From: Manihot esculenta
Taxonomy: Eukaryota; Streptophyta; Magnoliopsida; Malpighiales; Euphorbiaceae
Reading direction: 5' to 3'
NCBI RefSeq assembly: GCF_001659605.2
Contig: NC_035168.2
Location: 8,240,058 to 8,304,057 of the forward strand
Length of the DNA stretch: 64,000 nt
The position numbers and the translations under genes were made by a program. Under the pieces are notes generated by a model. The model had not been told where the DNA came from. It worked only from the letters and a program-made list of their open reading frames with translations, and did not search any database. Positions 22,501-34,716 of this stretch are shown here, one piece after another; the stretch's first letter is position 1; each line of letters begins with the position of its first letter.

Positions 22501-23670
22501 GGTGTATTCCAGGAATGCAGAGGAGCATGCCCATCATCTGCGGTTGGTCTTGCAGACCTTGAGGGAACATGGCTTGTATGCCAAGTTCTCTAAATGTGAG
22601 TTCTGGCTGAGGAGCATTTCGTTCTTGGGGCATGTAGTGTCGGAGAATGGGATAGAGGTGGACCCCAAGAAGACAGAAACTGTGGCTAACTGGCCTAGAC
22701 CCACTTCAGTGACGGAGATCAGGAGTTTCTTGGGTTTGGCAGGTTACTACAGGAGGTTCGTTCAGGACTTCTCGAAAATAGCAGCTCCTCTGACCAGACT
22801 AACCAGGAAGAATCAGAAGTTTCTGTGGACCGACCCGTGCGAAGAGAGTTTCGAAGAGCTTAAGAAGAGGTTGACTTCAGCACCAGTTTTAGCTCTGCCA
22901 TCTAGTGATGAGGACTTTACAGTCTTTTGTGATGCGTCCCGTGTGGGACTGGGTTGTGTGCTAATGCAGAATGAGAGGGTGATTGCTTATGCTTCTAGGC
23001 AGCTGAAGAAGCATGAGTTGAATTACCCCACACATGACCTTGAGATGGCAGCAGTCATCTTTGCACTCAAGATGTGGAGGCACTACCTCTATGGGGTAAA
23101 ATGTGAGATCTTTACGGATCATAAAAGCCTGCAGTACATCCTGAGTCAAAGAGATTTGAACTTGAGACAGAGAAGATGGGTAGAGTTGCTGAGTGACTAT
23201 GATTGCAAGATTCAGTACCATCCGGGTAAGGCGAATGTCGTGGCAGACGCCCTAAGCCGGAAGTCACTAGGCAGTCTATCCCACATCATGGCAGAAAGGA
23301 GACCAGTGGTGAAGGAGTTTTACAAGCTCATTGATGAAGGTCTACAGTTGGAGTTGTCTGGTACCGGTGCTTTAGTGGCCCAGATGAGAGTGACACCCGT
23401 GTTTCTGGAGCAAGTGGCTCAGAAACAGCATGAGGACCCAGAGTTAGTGAAGATTGCCAGGACTGTTCAGTCAGGCAAGGACAGTGAGTTCAGATTTGAC
23501 AGTAAGGGGATCCTCCGCTATGGGAGTCGACTGTGTGTACCAGATGACATAGGGCTAAAAGGAGACATTATGAGAGAGGCTCATAATGCAAGATACAGCA
23601 TTCACCCCGGGGCCACCAAGATGTATCAAGATTTGAAGAAGGTGTATTGGTGGCCAGCGATGAAGAAAGA

Positions 23671-25880
23671 TGTAACGCCCCGGAAATCCGGACCGCTACC
23701 GGCGCTAGGATCCAGATCGGCTTAAGGCCGCCGGGACCCGTAGCAAGCCTAACATGTACCTGTAAACCTGTGTAATCCCATACATGATCAACATTATACA
23801 TAAAGATTTAAAACTTTTCTTGCATACATACTATTATGCACCAACTCCACCTGAGCATGCTCTGAACATTTACATAAATAAAGTCCCTCTGTGGGATCTC
23901 AATAAGCCTCGAAGGGCTATACAACATATGGAGAGTTGGTTTACTTAAACATCATAACATAAAGATCATGTAAAGATACAAATGGGATTATCAACATACT
24001 ATGGTCAAGCACAGCTCTATCCTCAATAACATTAATACATAAAAAGACTAATCAATTATACATCATTTTACAAATTCGTCATGTCCACAATCTATCTATT
24101 ACAAACATGTGACTCTTCTCTTCATAATCTTCTCTATCTATCCCACACCTGCAAATCTGGGGGGGTTAGGGGAGAGGGGTGAGCTAGATGCCCAGTGAGT
24201 AGAACTCAAAAAAAAGAATATTTTAAAACATGTTATCATGGAATGCATCACTACACAAACATTTCACCTCATGGACGGACTGACCCAAAAATCCCTCAGC
24301 TCCATGCCCGGCCCTATTATGGGCACCACAGGACTTCGTATTGCCCGGCCCTATTATGGGCACCACAGGACTTCGTAGATCGGAGCTATTGCCCGGCCCT
24401 ATTATGGGCACCACAGGACTTCGTACAAAGGGCTAGTGAGTCGTGCAATGTCCATCCCCCATCAACAACAATGAGTAATGCAATACAACATAATTCGTGA
24501 TTCTAATGCAAACAACCTATAATATAGTCATGATGCATGAAGCATGATAAAAACATTTAATTTCTTAATTAAAAAGGTTAAGTTTAGTTCCACTCACCTC
24601 TGGCGGACTCTGACAACACTGTAGCAGCTGGCTCACTGCTGGGGTCCTTGGTTCCTCGGGTCCGAACCTACACAGGTGGACTCCAATGAGGGACCAAACA
24701 TATATAAACATGACTCTAATATATCCCCCGAAAAACCCCCTAAAACATCATGAAAACATCACAGAAGATATGCATGAAATGGCTGAACAGGGCACTTTCG
24801 GCGGCACCTTCGGCGGCCGAAAGTCCTGGACAGAGGCGAAACTCAGCTAGGTTCGGCGGCACCTTCGGCGGCCGAAAGTGCCAGACAGAGACGAAAGTCT
24901 CTTTTCGGGGGCAACTTCGGCAGCCGAAAGGCCTGCCTCCCCAGCCATGTTCGGCGGCCGAAAGTACCTTCGGCTGCCGAACCTGGTTTCTGCCAAAGGG
25001 CAGAAACTTGGTTCCCTTGTGTACATTTCGCCTCCCAAGCTCCAATCATGCATAAACTAGTTCTACAACATGCATACTCATCATACATTACACCTAGGGG
25101 TCTCAAACTATCATATACCCCAACTACAACACTTCAAACACACAAAATCAAGCTACATTGTACATCAAAGCAATCAAAACCCAAAAACTCATCAACAAGC
25201 CTAAACATGCATCTCTACTCATAAATCAACTTAAAGCTTGATTAAAACACATAACAAGGGTGGATCCGAGCTTACCTCTTGAAGAAACGAGAGGAAAGGC
25301 GATCCTAGCTTGGAGATGGAGAGATTGAGCTCTTTGAACCTCCAAGTACCCAAAACTTGCTCTTTACTCACAAATCTTCAAAACCGAAGTTAAAACCCGT
25401 GAAAACCATGAAAGATCTAAAGAAAACACTCAAGATCGAGGGAGAAGCGGCGGGGACTCACCTTGGCCGACAACGGGGGAGAAAAAGCTCGCCCGTGCGG
25501 ACCTAAGGGACCCTTTTATAGTGGCTGGCCAGGCCACGTTCGGGGGCCGAATGTGCCTCCGTATCCATGCAATGTTCGGCGGCCGAACATGAGGTTCGGC
25601 GGCCGAACCTGCACTCCCCTCACTCATGCTTTCGGGGGCCTAACGTGCCTCCAAAACGCATGCATGTTAGGCGGCCGAACTTGACTTTCGGCGGCCGAAC
25701 CTGGGTTTTTTTTTTTTCAAAAGATTTCTCATGCAAAACTCATTTAAAAACATGCTTAAAAACATTAATATACATGAGAACGTTTTATAAAGCATGATTT
25801 TACCCTTCTAGAGGCTTCCGACATCCGAGATTCCACCGGACGGTAGGAATTCCGATACCGGAGTCTAGCCGGGTATTACA
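23671..25880 (-). repeat. 3' LTR of N2
   Basis: In window coordinates this is the left LTR, from TGTAACGCCCC to GGGTATTACA, reversed. TATAAAAG is at 25513-25520 on the minus strand, palindromes at 25574-25705 and 24795-24990, and three minisatellite units at 24307-24424 with CCCGGCCCTATTATGGGC as core. Confidence 0.96.
25513..25520 (-). promoter_or_regulatory. TATA box in the N2 3' LTR
   Basis: TATAAAAG on the minus strand in the conserved GCCAGCCAC context. Transcripts starting here would read out into the N1 pol remnant to the left. Confidence 0.6.
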
Positions 25881-25895
25881 TTCTCCCCCCCTTAA
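25881..25895 (-). other. Polypurine tract of N2
   Basis: Read on the minus strand, TTAAGGGGGGGGAGAA lies directly before the 3' LTR. Confidence 0.88.
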
Positions 25896-25988
25896 GAACA
25901 TTCGTCCCCGAATGTTCCTCAACTAGTACACGCATATCACAACAACATACATATATACTAAACACATAAAACACATAGGCACTAACCT

Positions 25989-28900
25989 CTAAAAGAGATG
26001 GGGATATTGCTGGAGCATGGACTCCCGTGTCTCCCAAGTGCATTCTTCCATATTGTGGTGGTTCCAAAGGACTTTTACCATCGGGATTTCCTTATTCCTC
26101 AACTTTCTGATCTGTGTGTCCACAATCCGTACTGGCTGCTCTACATAGGTGAGATCCTCCTGGATCTCCACATCAGGCTCACTAAGAACCTTGCCCGGAT
26201 CCGACACGAACTTCCTCAACATGGAAACATGGAAAACCGGATGGATTCTTTCCATAGAAGCAGGCAAGTCCAGCTTGTACGACACATTCCCAACCTTTTG
26301 CAAGACTTCAAAGGGTCCGATGTACCGTGGAGCTAGCTTACCCTTCTTACCAAACCGAACCACCCCTTTCATTGGGGACACCTTGAGCAATACGAGATCC
26401 CCCTCCTGAAACTCTACTAGTCTTCTGCGGATGTCTGCATAACTCTTCTGTCTGCTTGCAGCTGTCTTGATTCTCTCTCTGATTAAGGGTACCACCCTGC
26501 TGGTGATCTCTACTAGTTCAGGCCCTGCCAAGGCCTTTTCTCCAACTTCTTCCCAGCAAACAGGTGACCTACACTTCCTCCCATACAAAGCTTCATATGG
26601 GGCCATCCCTATGCTGGCATGATAGCTGTTATTGTAGGCGAACTCTACCAAGGGTAGATGTTGCCTCCAAGAACCGCCAAAATCCAGCACACACATCCTG
26701 AGCATGTCCTCTATTGTCTGGATGGTCCTCTCTGACTGTCCATCAGTCTGGGGGTGGAAGGCAGTACTGAAATCCAACCTGGTACCCATAGCACTCTGCA
26801 GACTCCGCCAGAACCTGGAGGTGAACTGGGGCCCTCTATCTGACACTATTGAAACGGGAACCCCATGCAGCCTCACCACCTCATCAACATACACTTGCGC
26901 CAGTTTATCCACAGAGTAGTTGTTCCTGACAGGGATGAAGTGAGCAGATTTGGTGAGTCTGTCCACAATCACCCATATGGAGTCTAATCTGTTGGATGTT
27001 GCCGGTAACCCCACTACAAAATCCATGGCGATATTTTCCCATTTCCACTCTGGAATCGGCAGTGGGTTAAGCATTCCAGCCGGCTTCTGATGTTCCAGCT
27101 TCACCCTCTGACACACTTCGCAGGCTGACACGAACTGTGCCACTTCCCTCTTCATAGCTGGCCACCAATACACTCTTTTCAGATCTTGATACATCTTGGT
27201 GGCTCCAGGGTGAACACTGTATCTTGCATTATGAGCCTCTCTCATAATGTCTCCTTTTAGCCCGATGCCATCTGGTACACATAGTCTATTCCCATAGCGG
27301 AGGATCCCCTTACTATCAAATCTGAACTCACTGTCTTTGCCTGACTGAACAGTCCTGGCAATCTTCACTAACTCTGGGTCCTCGTGCTGTTTCTGAGCCA
27401 CCTGCTCCAGAAACACTGGTGTCACTCTCATTTGGGCTATCAAAGCACCCGTACCAGACAACTCCATCTGTAAACCCTCATTGATGAGCTTATAAAATTC
27501 CTTCACCACCGGTCTCCTCTCTGCCGTGATGTGGGATAGACTGCCAAGTGATTTCCGGCTTAAGGCATCAGCTACTACATTAGCCTTACCCGGATGGTAC
27601 TGTATCTTGCAATCATAGTCACTGAGCAGTTCTACCCATCTCCTCTGCCTCAAATTCAGATCTCTTTGGCTCAAGATGTGCTGTAGGCTCTTATGATCTG
27701 TGAAGATCTCACATTTTACCCCATAGAGGTAATGCCTCCACATCTTGAGGGCAAAGATAACTGCTGCCATCTCAAGGTCGTGTGTGGGGTAATTCAGCTC
27801 GTGCTTCTTTAGCTGTCTAGAAGCATAAGCTATCACCCTTCCATTCTGCATCAGCACACAACCCAAGCCTACTCTGGATGCATCACAGTACACTGCGAAG
27901 TCCTCATTGCTGGTTGGCAGAGCTAACACTGGTGCTGAAGTCAACCTCTTCTTGAGCTCCTCAAAGCTCTCCTCACACTGGTCGGTCCACTCGAACCTCT
28001 GGTTCTTTCTGGTTAATCTGGTTAAAGGAGCTGCAATTTTGGAGAAGTCCTGCACGAACCTCCTGTAATAACCAGCCAAACCCAAGAAACTTCTAATCTC
28101 TGTCACAGAGGTGGGTCTTGGCCAGTTAGTCACAGCTTCAATCTTCTTGGGGTCCACCTCTATCCCATTTTCTGACACTATATGCCCCAAGAACGATATG
28201 CTCCTTAACCAGAACTCACACTTGGAGAACTTGGCATACAAGCCGTGTTCCCTCAAGGTCTGTAATACAATCCTCAGATGCTGGGCATGCTCCTCTGCAT
28301 TCCTGGAGTACACTAAGATATCATCTATGAAGACAATAACGAAGTGGTCCAGGTATGGTCTGAATACTCTATTCATGAGGTCCATAAATGCTGCAGGGGC
28401 GTTAGTTAACCCGAACGGCATCACAAGGAACTCATAGTGCCCATATCTGGTCCTGAAAGCTGTCTTAGGTACATCCTCTTCTCTGATCCTCAACTGATGG
28501 TACCCCGATCTCAGATCTATTTTGGAGAAACAACCTGCTCCTGCTAGCTGGTCGAATAGATCGTCGATCCTTGGCAATGGGTACTTGTTCTTGGTAGTGA
28601 CTTTGTTCAACTGCCTGTAGTCGATACAAAGTCTGAGGGATCCATCCTTCTTTCTCACAAATAGCACTGGAGCACCCCAAGGTGAGGTACTCGGTCGGAT
28701 GAAGCCCTTATCTATCAGATCTTGCAACTGCTCTTTCAATTCTTTCAATTCCGCTGGTGCCATCCTGTAGGGAGGGATAGAGATCGGTCTAGTTCCAGGC
28801 ATTAGTTCAATCTCGAACTCTATCTCCCTAGCAGGTGGTAGTCCTGGAAGCTCTTCTGGAAAGACATCCATAAATTCTCTGACAACTGGCACTGAGGCTG

Positions 28901-30965
28901 GCTCCCTGACCTGACTATCCAGCTCTCTCACGTGAGCTACATACCCCTGACATCCCTTCCTAAGCATCCTACGAGCCTGTAGGGCCGATATCAGTCCTCT
29001 AGGCGTACCCCTCTTGTCTCCTCTGAAGACAACCTCTGACCCGTTCTGATCTCTGAACCTGACTACCTTGTCCCTGCAATCCAAGGTAGCACCATGGGTA
29101 GATAGCCAATCCATCCCTAGAATGACGTCAAAATTTGTCAAGTCTAGAACCACAAGGTCGGCGGAGAGGCATCTTCCCTCAACAAACACGGGACAATACC
29201 GGCAGACTGACTCTGCCACTGTCGGGTCACACTTGGGTCCACTGACCCATAGGGGACACTCTAACCCAGAGACAATCAACCCTAATCTCTCAGCTGCCCT
29301 CGGAGCAATAAAGGAATGAGATGCACCCGGGTCCATTAATGCATACACATCAGAACACCCAATGATGAGATTACCTGACACCACGGTGTTGGATGTGTTC
29401 GCCTCCTGCTGAGTCATGGTGAAGATCCTGGCTGGAGCTGATGGACCTTCACCTCGGGAACCAGAAGAAGAGGCTGCCCCTCTCCCTCTACCTCTGCCAC
29501 TGCCCTGTGTTGTGGCTGGAGCTGCTGGCTGTGCCACACTGCCTGAAGCTGTCTGCTGGGGTTGGCCCATAAAAGGTGCTCTAGGACAATCCCGAGCCAT
29601 GTGTCCCTCCTGGCCACATCTGAAACATGCATTGGTCCCAAATCGACACCTTCCCTTGTGTGGCTTCCCACACCTTTGGCATTCCGCGCCGTCTGAGCCT
29701 GAACTCGAACCACCGCCAAATCCCAGACCGGATTTCAGCTTATTCCAGAACTTGTTCTTTTTGGGCTTCTTGGTGTTACTCCATCTCTTACTACCCGAAC
29801 TCTGAGTAGAGGGTCCTGGCCCTCCTCTGCCTGGGGTCTTAACCCCTGAAGACTGGGTCACCGACTGATTCACTGATCCCTCGATTATAGCACTGGCCTC
29901 CATTCTTCGCGCCATATCTACCACAGTGTGAAAACTTTCCCTCTCAGCTGATTGAATCAATGAGGAGTACCTGGACTGTAATTTCATGACATATCTCCTG
30001 GCCTTCTTTGCATCTGTATCTAGAGCTTGCCCTGAGAAGGGTAATAGCTCCAGAAATTTATCTGTGTACTCCTCTATGCTCATGTCTTCCGTTTGTCTCA
30101 GTTGCTCAAACTCAATCATCTTTAGCTCTCTAGAACTATCTGGAAAGGCCCATCCAGCAAACTCATTGGCAAATTCCTCCCATGTCATACTGTTTAATCT
30201 CGGGTCCACATAACACTTGAACCATTCCCGTGCTTTCTTGCACTTTAAGGTGAACCCTGCCATCTCAATGGCTCTTCTGTCATCTGCCCCTAGCTCGTCA
30301 GTGATCATCTTTACTGCTCTCAGGTATTCAAAGGGATCATCCCCTGACTTGTACTTGGGAGCATCCAGCTTAAGGTAAGCTGTCATCTTCACCTTACTCC
30401 CACTGGCTGAGCTAGGTCTAGGAGGTTGAGTAGCTGGGGTTACTGGTTCTGTAGGTGGTGGTGGTGGGGGTGCAGCATTCCCCGAGGTGGGGTTTGCTGG
30501 GTTAGGATAGAAGGGTGAGGGTGGATAGGCTGGGTACTGTGGGTAAGGTGGATAGAAAGGTGGATAAGGCATGTGAGTAGGGTAGGGGTTAAAGCTGGAG
30601 TAATCCGATGTACTTCCCATCGGGTACCCGGGACTCTGTGCATAGGGTGGATAATAGGGTGAAAAGCCATACCCCGAGGCCTGAGTGCCTCCTTGTGACT
30701 CCCCTGTCCCTTCTTCTGACATGCTAACATCCAGATTCCCATCCCTTCTTTGATCTTCTTCCATAACCTCCCTCACATCTGAAGAACTTCCTCCTCTATC
30801 TGTTCCCCTTCTGCTAGTATCAAAAGACCTTCTAGGGTCCCTTGACACTCTTTCTCTGTTTACTCTGCATGACATTGCCCTAGGCAATGTGGGAGGACGG
30901 GCGCTCGTGCCCTCATCCTCTGGTGGGACTCCTGTCAATCGTGCAGATCGACGAGTTCCTCTCAT
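25989..30965 (-). CDS. Gag-pol polyprotein of N2 (Tekay/Del chromovirus), intact
   Basis: One frame of 1658 codons, starting at [12 protein letters not shown] as in the sister copies. The frame is open 23 codons further upstream, but the pyrimidine tract and CAG just before this ATG favour the shorter start. Gag contains a Pro/Tyr-rich N part, a gag core (residues about 190-330) and a CCHC knuckle ([14 protein letters not shown], about 447). The protease is DPGASHSF at about 545. RT has [10 protein letters not shown] and the YxDD-type FIDDILVYS near 880. RNase H starts with CDASRVGLG near 1027. The integrase has an HHCC finger from about 1245, the first core aspartate in AMDFVVGLP near 1314, and [11 protein letters not shown] and [11 protein letters not shown]. 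The C-terminal chromodomain ([16 protein letters not shown], about 1630) is the part that directs chromoviruses to heterochromatin. No stop or frameshift was seen. Confidence 0.96.
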   Translation of the reverse strand: MRGTRRSARLTGVPPEDEGTSARPPTLPRAMSCRVNRERVSRDPRRSFDTSRRGTDRGGSSSDVREVMEEDQRRDGNLDVSMSEEGTGESQGGTQASGYGFSPYYPPYAQSPGYPMGSTSDYSSFNPYPTHMPYPPFYPPYPQYPAYPPSPFYPNPANPTSGNAAPPPPPPTEPVTPATQPPRPSSASGSKVKMTAYLKLDAPKYKSGDDPFEYLRAVKMITDELGADDRRAIEMAGFTLKCKKAREWFKCYVDPRLNSMTWEEFANEFAGWAFPDSSRELKMIEFEQLRQTEDMSIEEYTDKFLELLPFSGQALDTDAKKARRYVMKLQSRYSSLIQSAERESFHTVVDMARRMEASAIIEGSVNQSVTQSSGVKTPGRGGPGPSTQSSGSKRWSNTKKPKKNKFWNKLKSGLGFGGGSSSGSDGAECQRCGKPHKGRCRFGTNACFRCGQEGHMARDCPRAPFMGQPQQTASGSVAQPAAPATTQGSGRGRGRGAASSSGSRGEGPSAPARIFTMTQQEANTSNTVVSGNLIIGCSDVYALMDPGASHSFIAPRAAERLGLIVSGLECPLWVSGPKCDPTVAESVCRYCPVFVEGRCLSADLVVLDLTNFDVILGMDWLSTHGATLDCRDKVVRFRDQNGSEVVFRGDKRGTPRGLISALQARRMLRKGCQGYVAHVRELDSQVREPASVPVVREFMDVFPEELPGLPPAREIEFEIELMPGTRPISIPPYRMAPAELKELKEQLQDLIDKGFIRPSTSPWGAPVLFVRKKDGSLRLCIDYRQLNKVTTKNKYPLPRIDDLFDQLAGAGCFSKIDLRSGYHQLRIREEDVPKTAFRTRYGHYEFLVMPFGLTNAPAAFMDLMNRVFRPYLDHFVIVFIDDILVYSRNAEEHAQHLRIVLQTLREHGLYAKFSKCEFWLRSISFLGHIVSENGIEVDPKKIEAVTNWPRPTSVTEIRSFLGLAGYYRRFVQDFSKIAAPLTRLTRKNQRFEWTDQCEESFEELKKRLTSAPVLALPTSNEDFAVYCDASRVGLGCVLMQNGRVIAYASRQLKKHELNYPTHDLEMAAVIFALKMWRHYLYGVKCEIFTDHKSLQHILSQRDLNLRQRRWVELLSDYDCKIQYHPGKANVVADALSRKSLGSLSHITAERRPVVKEFYKLINEGLQMELSGTGALIAQMRVTPVFLEQVAQKQHEDPELVKIARTVQSGKDSEFRFDSKGILRYGNRLCVPDGIGLKGDIMREAHNARYSVHPGATKMYQDLKRVYWWPAMKREVAQFVSACEVCQRVKLEHQKPAGMLNPLPIPEWKWENIAMDFVVGLPATSNRLDSIWVIVDRLTKSAHFIPVRNNYSVDKLAQVYVDEVVRLHGVPVSIVSDRGPQFTSRFWRSLQSAMGTRLDFSTAFHPQTDGQSERTIQTIEDMLRMCVLDFGGSWRQHLPLVEFAYNNSYHASIGMAPYEALYGRKCRSPVCWEEVGEKALAGPELVEITSRVVPLIRERIKTAASRQKSYADIRRRLVEFQEGDLVLLKVSPMKGVVRFGKKGKLAPRYIGPFEVLQKVGNVSYKLDLPASMERIHPVFHVSMLRKFVSDPGKVLSEPDVEIQEDLTYVEQPVRIVDTQIRKLRNKEIPMVKVLWNHHNMEECTWETRESMLQQYPHLF

Positions 30966-31223
30966 TCTGCTTCTGAAAAACAGCACAACCAAAACTTCAA
31001 ACATCAGTATTATATGGTTCATGTGGGCACACATGAACCTACATCACATACATAGCAAACATAGCATATCATTTATGCACATGCACAATGTCATGGCATT
31101 TCACAACATCAATCAAGACAGGACTCTATATCCTATCCTAGTGGACATGACTTTTCCTATTGTGCTTGACCTTCTATAACCTCTATGAGCCCGACACTCT
31201 AGGTCCGACCATATGAACCTAGG

Positions 31224-31235
31224 GCTCTGATACCA
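31224..31235 (-). other. Primer binding site of N2
   Basis: On the minus strand TGGTATCAGAGC lies three bases inside the 5' LTR; tRNA-Met type. Confidence 0.92.
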
Positions 31236-31238
31236 CTC

Positions 31239-33448
31239 TGTAACGCCCCGAAAATCCGGACCGCTACCGGCGCTAGGATCCAGATCGGCTTAAGGCCGCC
31301 GGGACCCGTAGCAAGCCTAACATGTACCTGTAAACCTGTGTAATCCCATACATGATCAACATTATACATAAAGATTTAAAACTTTTCTTGCATACATACT
31401 ATTATGCACCAACTCCACCTGAGCATGCTCTGAACATTTACATAAATAAAGTCCCTCTGTGGGATCTCAATAAGCCTCGAAGGGCTATACAACATATGGA
31501 GAGTTGGTTTACTTAAACATCATAACATAAAGATCATGTAAAGATACAAATGGGATTATCAACATACTATGGTCAAGCACAGCTCTATCCTCAATAACAT
31601 TAATACATAAAAAGACTAATCAATTATACATCATTTTACAAATTCGTCATGTCCACAATCTATCTATTACAAACATGTGACTCTTCTCTTCATAATCTTC
31701 TCTATCTATCCCGCACCTGCAAATCTGGGGGGGGTTAGGGGAGAGGGGTGAGCTAGATGCCCAGTGAGTAGAACTCAAAAAAAAGAATATTTTAAAACAT
31801 GTTATCATGGAATGCATCACTGCACAAACATTTCACCTCATGGACAGACTGACCCAAAAATCCCTCAGCTCCATGCCCGGCCCTATTATGGGCACCACAG
31901 GACTTCGTATTGCCCGGCCCTATTATGGGCACCACAGGACTTCATAGATCGGAGCTATTGCTCGGCCCTATTATGGGCACCACAGGACTTCGTACAAAGG
32001 GCTAGTGAGTCGTGCAATGTCCATCCCCCATCAACAACAATGAGTAATGCAATACAACATAATTCGTGATTCTAATGCAAACAACCTATAATATAGTCAT
32101 GATGCATGAAGCATGATAAAAACATTTAATTTCTTAATTAAAAAGGTTAAGTTTAGTTCCACTCACCTCTGGCGGACTCTGACAACACTGTAGCAGCTGG
32201 CTCACTGCTGGGGTCCTTGGTTCCTCGGGTCCGAACCTACACAGGTGGACTCCAATGAGGGACCAAACATATATAAACATGACTCTAATATATCCCCCGA
32301 AAAACCCCCTAAAACATCATGAAAACATCACAGAAGATATGCATGAAATGGCTGAACAGGGCACTTTCGGCGGCACCTTCGGCGGCCGAAAGTCCTGGAC
32401 AGAGGCGAAACTCAGCTAGGTTCGGCGGCACCTTCGGCGGCCGAAAGTGCCAGACAGAGACGAAAGTCTCTTTTCGGGGGCAACTTCGGCAGCCGAAAGG
32501 CCTGCCTCCCCAGCCATGTTCGGCGGCCGAAAGTACCTTCGGCTGCCGAACCTGGTTTCTGCCAAAGGGCAGAAACTTGGTTCCCTTGTGTACATTTCGC
32601 CTCCCAAGCTCCAATCATGCATAAACTAGTTCTACAACATGCATACTCATCATACATTACACCTAGGGGTCTCAAACTATCATATACCCCAACTACAACA
32701 CTTCAAACACACAAAATCAAGCTACATTGTACATCAAAGCAATCAAAACCCAAAAACTCATCAACAAGCCTAAACATGCATCTCTACTCATAAATCAACT
32801 TAAAGCTTGATTAAAACACATAACAAGGGTGGATCCGAGCTTACCTCTTGAAGAAACGAGAGGAAAGGCGATCCTAGCTTGGAGATGGAGAGATTGAGCT
32901 CTTTGAACCTCCAAGTACCCAAAACTTGCTCTTTACTCACAAATCTTCAAAACCGAAGTTAAAACCCGTGAAAACCATGAAAGATCTAAAGAAAACACTC
33001 AAGATCGAGGGAGAAGCGGCGGGGACTCACCTTGGCCGACAACGGGGGAGAAAAAGCTCGCCCGTGCGGACCTAAGGGACCCTTTTATAGTGGCTGGCCA
33101 GGCCACGTTCGGGGGCCGAATGTGCCTCCGTATCCATGCAATGTTCGGCGGCCGAACATGAGGTTCGGCGGCCGAACCTGCACTCCCCTCACTCATGCTT
33201 TCGGGGGCCTAACGTGCCTCCAAAACGCATGCATGTTCGGCGGCCGAACTTGACTTTCGGCGGCCGAACCTGGGTTTTTTTTTTTCAAAAGATTTCTCAT
33301 GCAAAACTCATTTAAAAACATGCTTAAAAACATTAATATACATGAGAACGTTTTATAAAGCATGATTTTACCCTTCTAGAGGCTTCCGACATCCGAGATT
33401 CCACCGGACGGTAGGAATTCCGATACCGGAGTCTAGCCGGGTATTACA
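31239..33448 (-). repeat. 5' LTR of N2
   Basis: This is the right-hand LTR, the promoter-bearing copy for N2. TATAAAAG is at 33082-33089, a donor-like CAAGAG|GTAAG at 32844, and minisatellite units at 31875-31993. It is nearly identical to the left LTR, with the same total length. Confidence 0.96.
33082..33089 (-). promoter_or_regulatory. TATA box of the N2 5' LTR
   Basis: TATAAAAG on the minus strand, followed upstream by palindromes at about 33143-33270. Expected promoter for the N2 genomic RNA. Confidence 0.7.
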
Positions 33449-34703
33449 AAAGAAGTGGCACAGTTTGTGTCCGCCTGCGAAGTATGTCAGAGGGTGAAGC
33501 TGGAACATCAGAAGCCGGCTGGAATGCTTAACCCGCTACCTATTCCAGAGTGGAAATGGGAGAATATAGCTATGGACTTCGTAGTGGGGTTACCGGTGGC
33601 GTCCAACAGAGTGGACACCATATGGGTGATTGTGGACAGACTCACCAAATCTGCTCACTTCATCCCTGTCAGGAGTGGCTACTCTGTGGACAAGTTGGCG
33701 CAGGTATATGTGAATGAAATCGTCAGACTGCATGGGGTTCCTGTTTCTATAGTGTCAGATAGAGGGCCCCAGTTCACCTCCAGGTTTTGGCGGAGTCTGC
33801 AGAGTGCTATGGGTACCAGGTTAGATTTCAGTACTGCCTTCCATCCCCAGACTGATGGACAGTCAGAGAGGACCATCCAGACTATAGAGGATATGCTCAG
33901 AATGTGTGTGCTGGACTTTGGCGGTTCTTGGAGGCAACATCTACCTTTGGTGGAGTTTGCCTACAATAACAGCCATCATGCTAGCATCGGGATGGCTCCA
34001 TATGAAGCTTTGTATGGGAGGAAGTGCAGATCACCCGTCTGTTGGGAAGAAGTAGGAGAGAAGGCCCTGGCAGGGCCTGAGTTAGTAGAGATCACCAGCA
34101 GGGTGGTGTCCATTATCAGAGAGAGAATCAAGACTGCTACAAGCAGGCAGAAGAGTTATGCAGATATCCGCAGAAGACAGGTTGAGTTGCAGGAGGGGGA
34201 TCTGGTATTGCTCAAGGTGTCTCCAATGAAAGGAGTGGTTCGCTTTGGGAAGAAAGGTAAACTAGCTCCGCGATACATCGGACCCTTTGAAATCTTGCAG
34301 AAGATTGGGAATGTGTAGTACAAGCTAGATTTGCCTGCTTCAATGGCAAGAATCCATCCGGTTTTCCATGTTTCTATGTTGAGGAAATTTGTGTCAGATC
34401 CGGGCAAGGTTCTTAGTGAGCCTGATGTGGAGATCCAAGAGGATCTCACCTATGTTGAGCAGCCAGTGCGGATCATAGACACCCAGATCAGAAAGCTAAG
34501 AAACAAGGAAATCCCGATGGTGAAAGTCCTATGGAACCACCACAATATGGAAGAGTGCACTTGGGAGACACGGGAGTCCATGCTCCAGCAATACCCTTAT
34601 CTTTTCTAAGGTTAGTTCTTTGTGAGTTCTATGTGTTATGTATGTATGTTATGTTTTATGTTATGCATGTCCTAGTTGAGGAACATTCGGGGACGAATGT
34701 TCT

Positions 34704-34716
34704 TAAGGGGGGAGAA
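34704..34716 (+). other. Polypurine tract of N1
   Basis: TAAGGGGGGAGAA precedes the 3' LTR of N1. Confidence 0.85.

Larger units (their letters stand above)
23671..33448 (-). mobile_element. N2: complete, young Tekay/Del-type Ty3/gypsy element, target duplication AAAGA
   Basis: This 9778-bp element has two 2210-bp LTRs, a primer site, one uninterrupted gag-pol frame and a polypurine tract, all on the minus strand. AAAGA flanks it at 23666-23670 and 33449-33453. The LTRs differ by about seven substitutions and two one-base homopolymer indels by eye (about 0.3 percent), so insertion is recent. It interrupts the integrase region of N1. All the parts an autonomous chromovirus is expected to need are visible. 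Confidence 0.97.
19845..34609 (+). pseudogene. N1 gag-pol pseudogene, split by N2
   Basis: Gag starts at ATG 19845 ([12 protein letters not shown]), nine bases after TTTTCCAG. A one-base deletion near 20979 breaks the frame after the gag core, and the sequence then stays open to 23670: CCHC knuckle ([14 protein letters not shown]), protease [10 protein letters not shown] with [10 protein letters not shown] and FIDDILVYS, RNase H, and the integrase zinc finger. N2 interrupts the codons for MKK|EVAQF. The remainder (33454-34609) carries the integrase core ([22 protein letters not shown]), a TAG at 34316 where N2 encodes serine, and the chromodomain with [16 protein letters not shown]. The final TAA is at 34607-34609. 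Two point lesions make it inactive even without N2. Confidence 0.92.

Noticed and set aside
24223..24500. CRISPR-like direct repeats with regular spacing
   Set aside because: These are three units of the LTR minisatellite in eukaryotic DNA, with short non-unique spacers and no cas genes.
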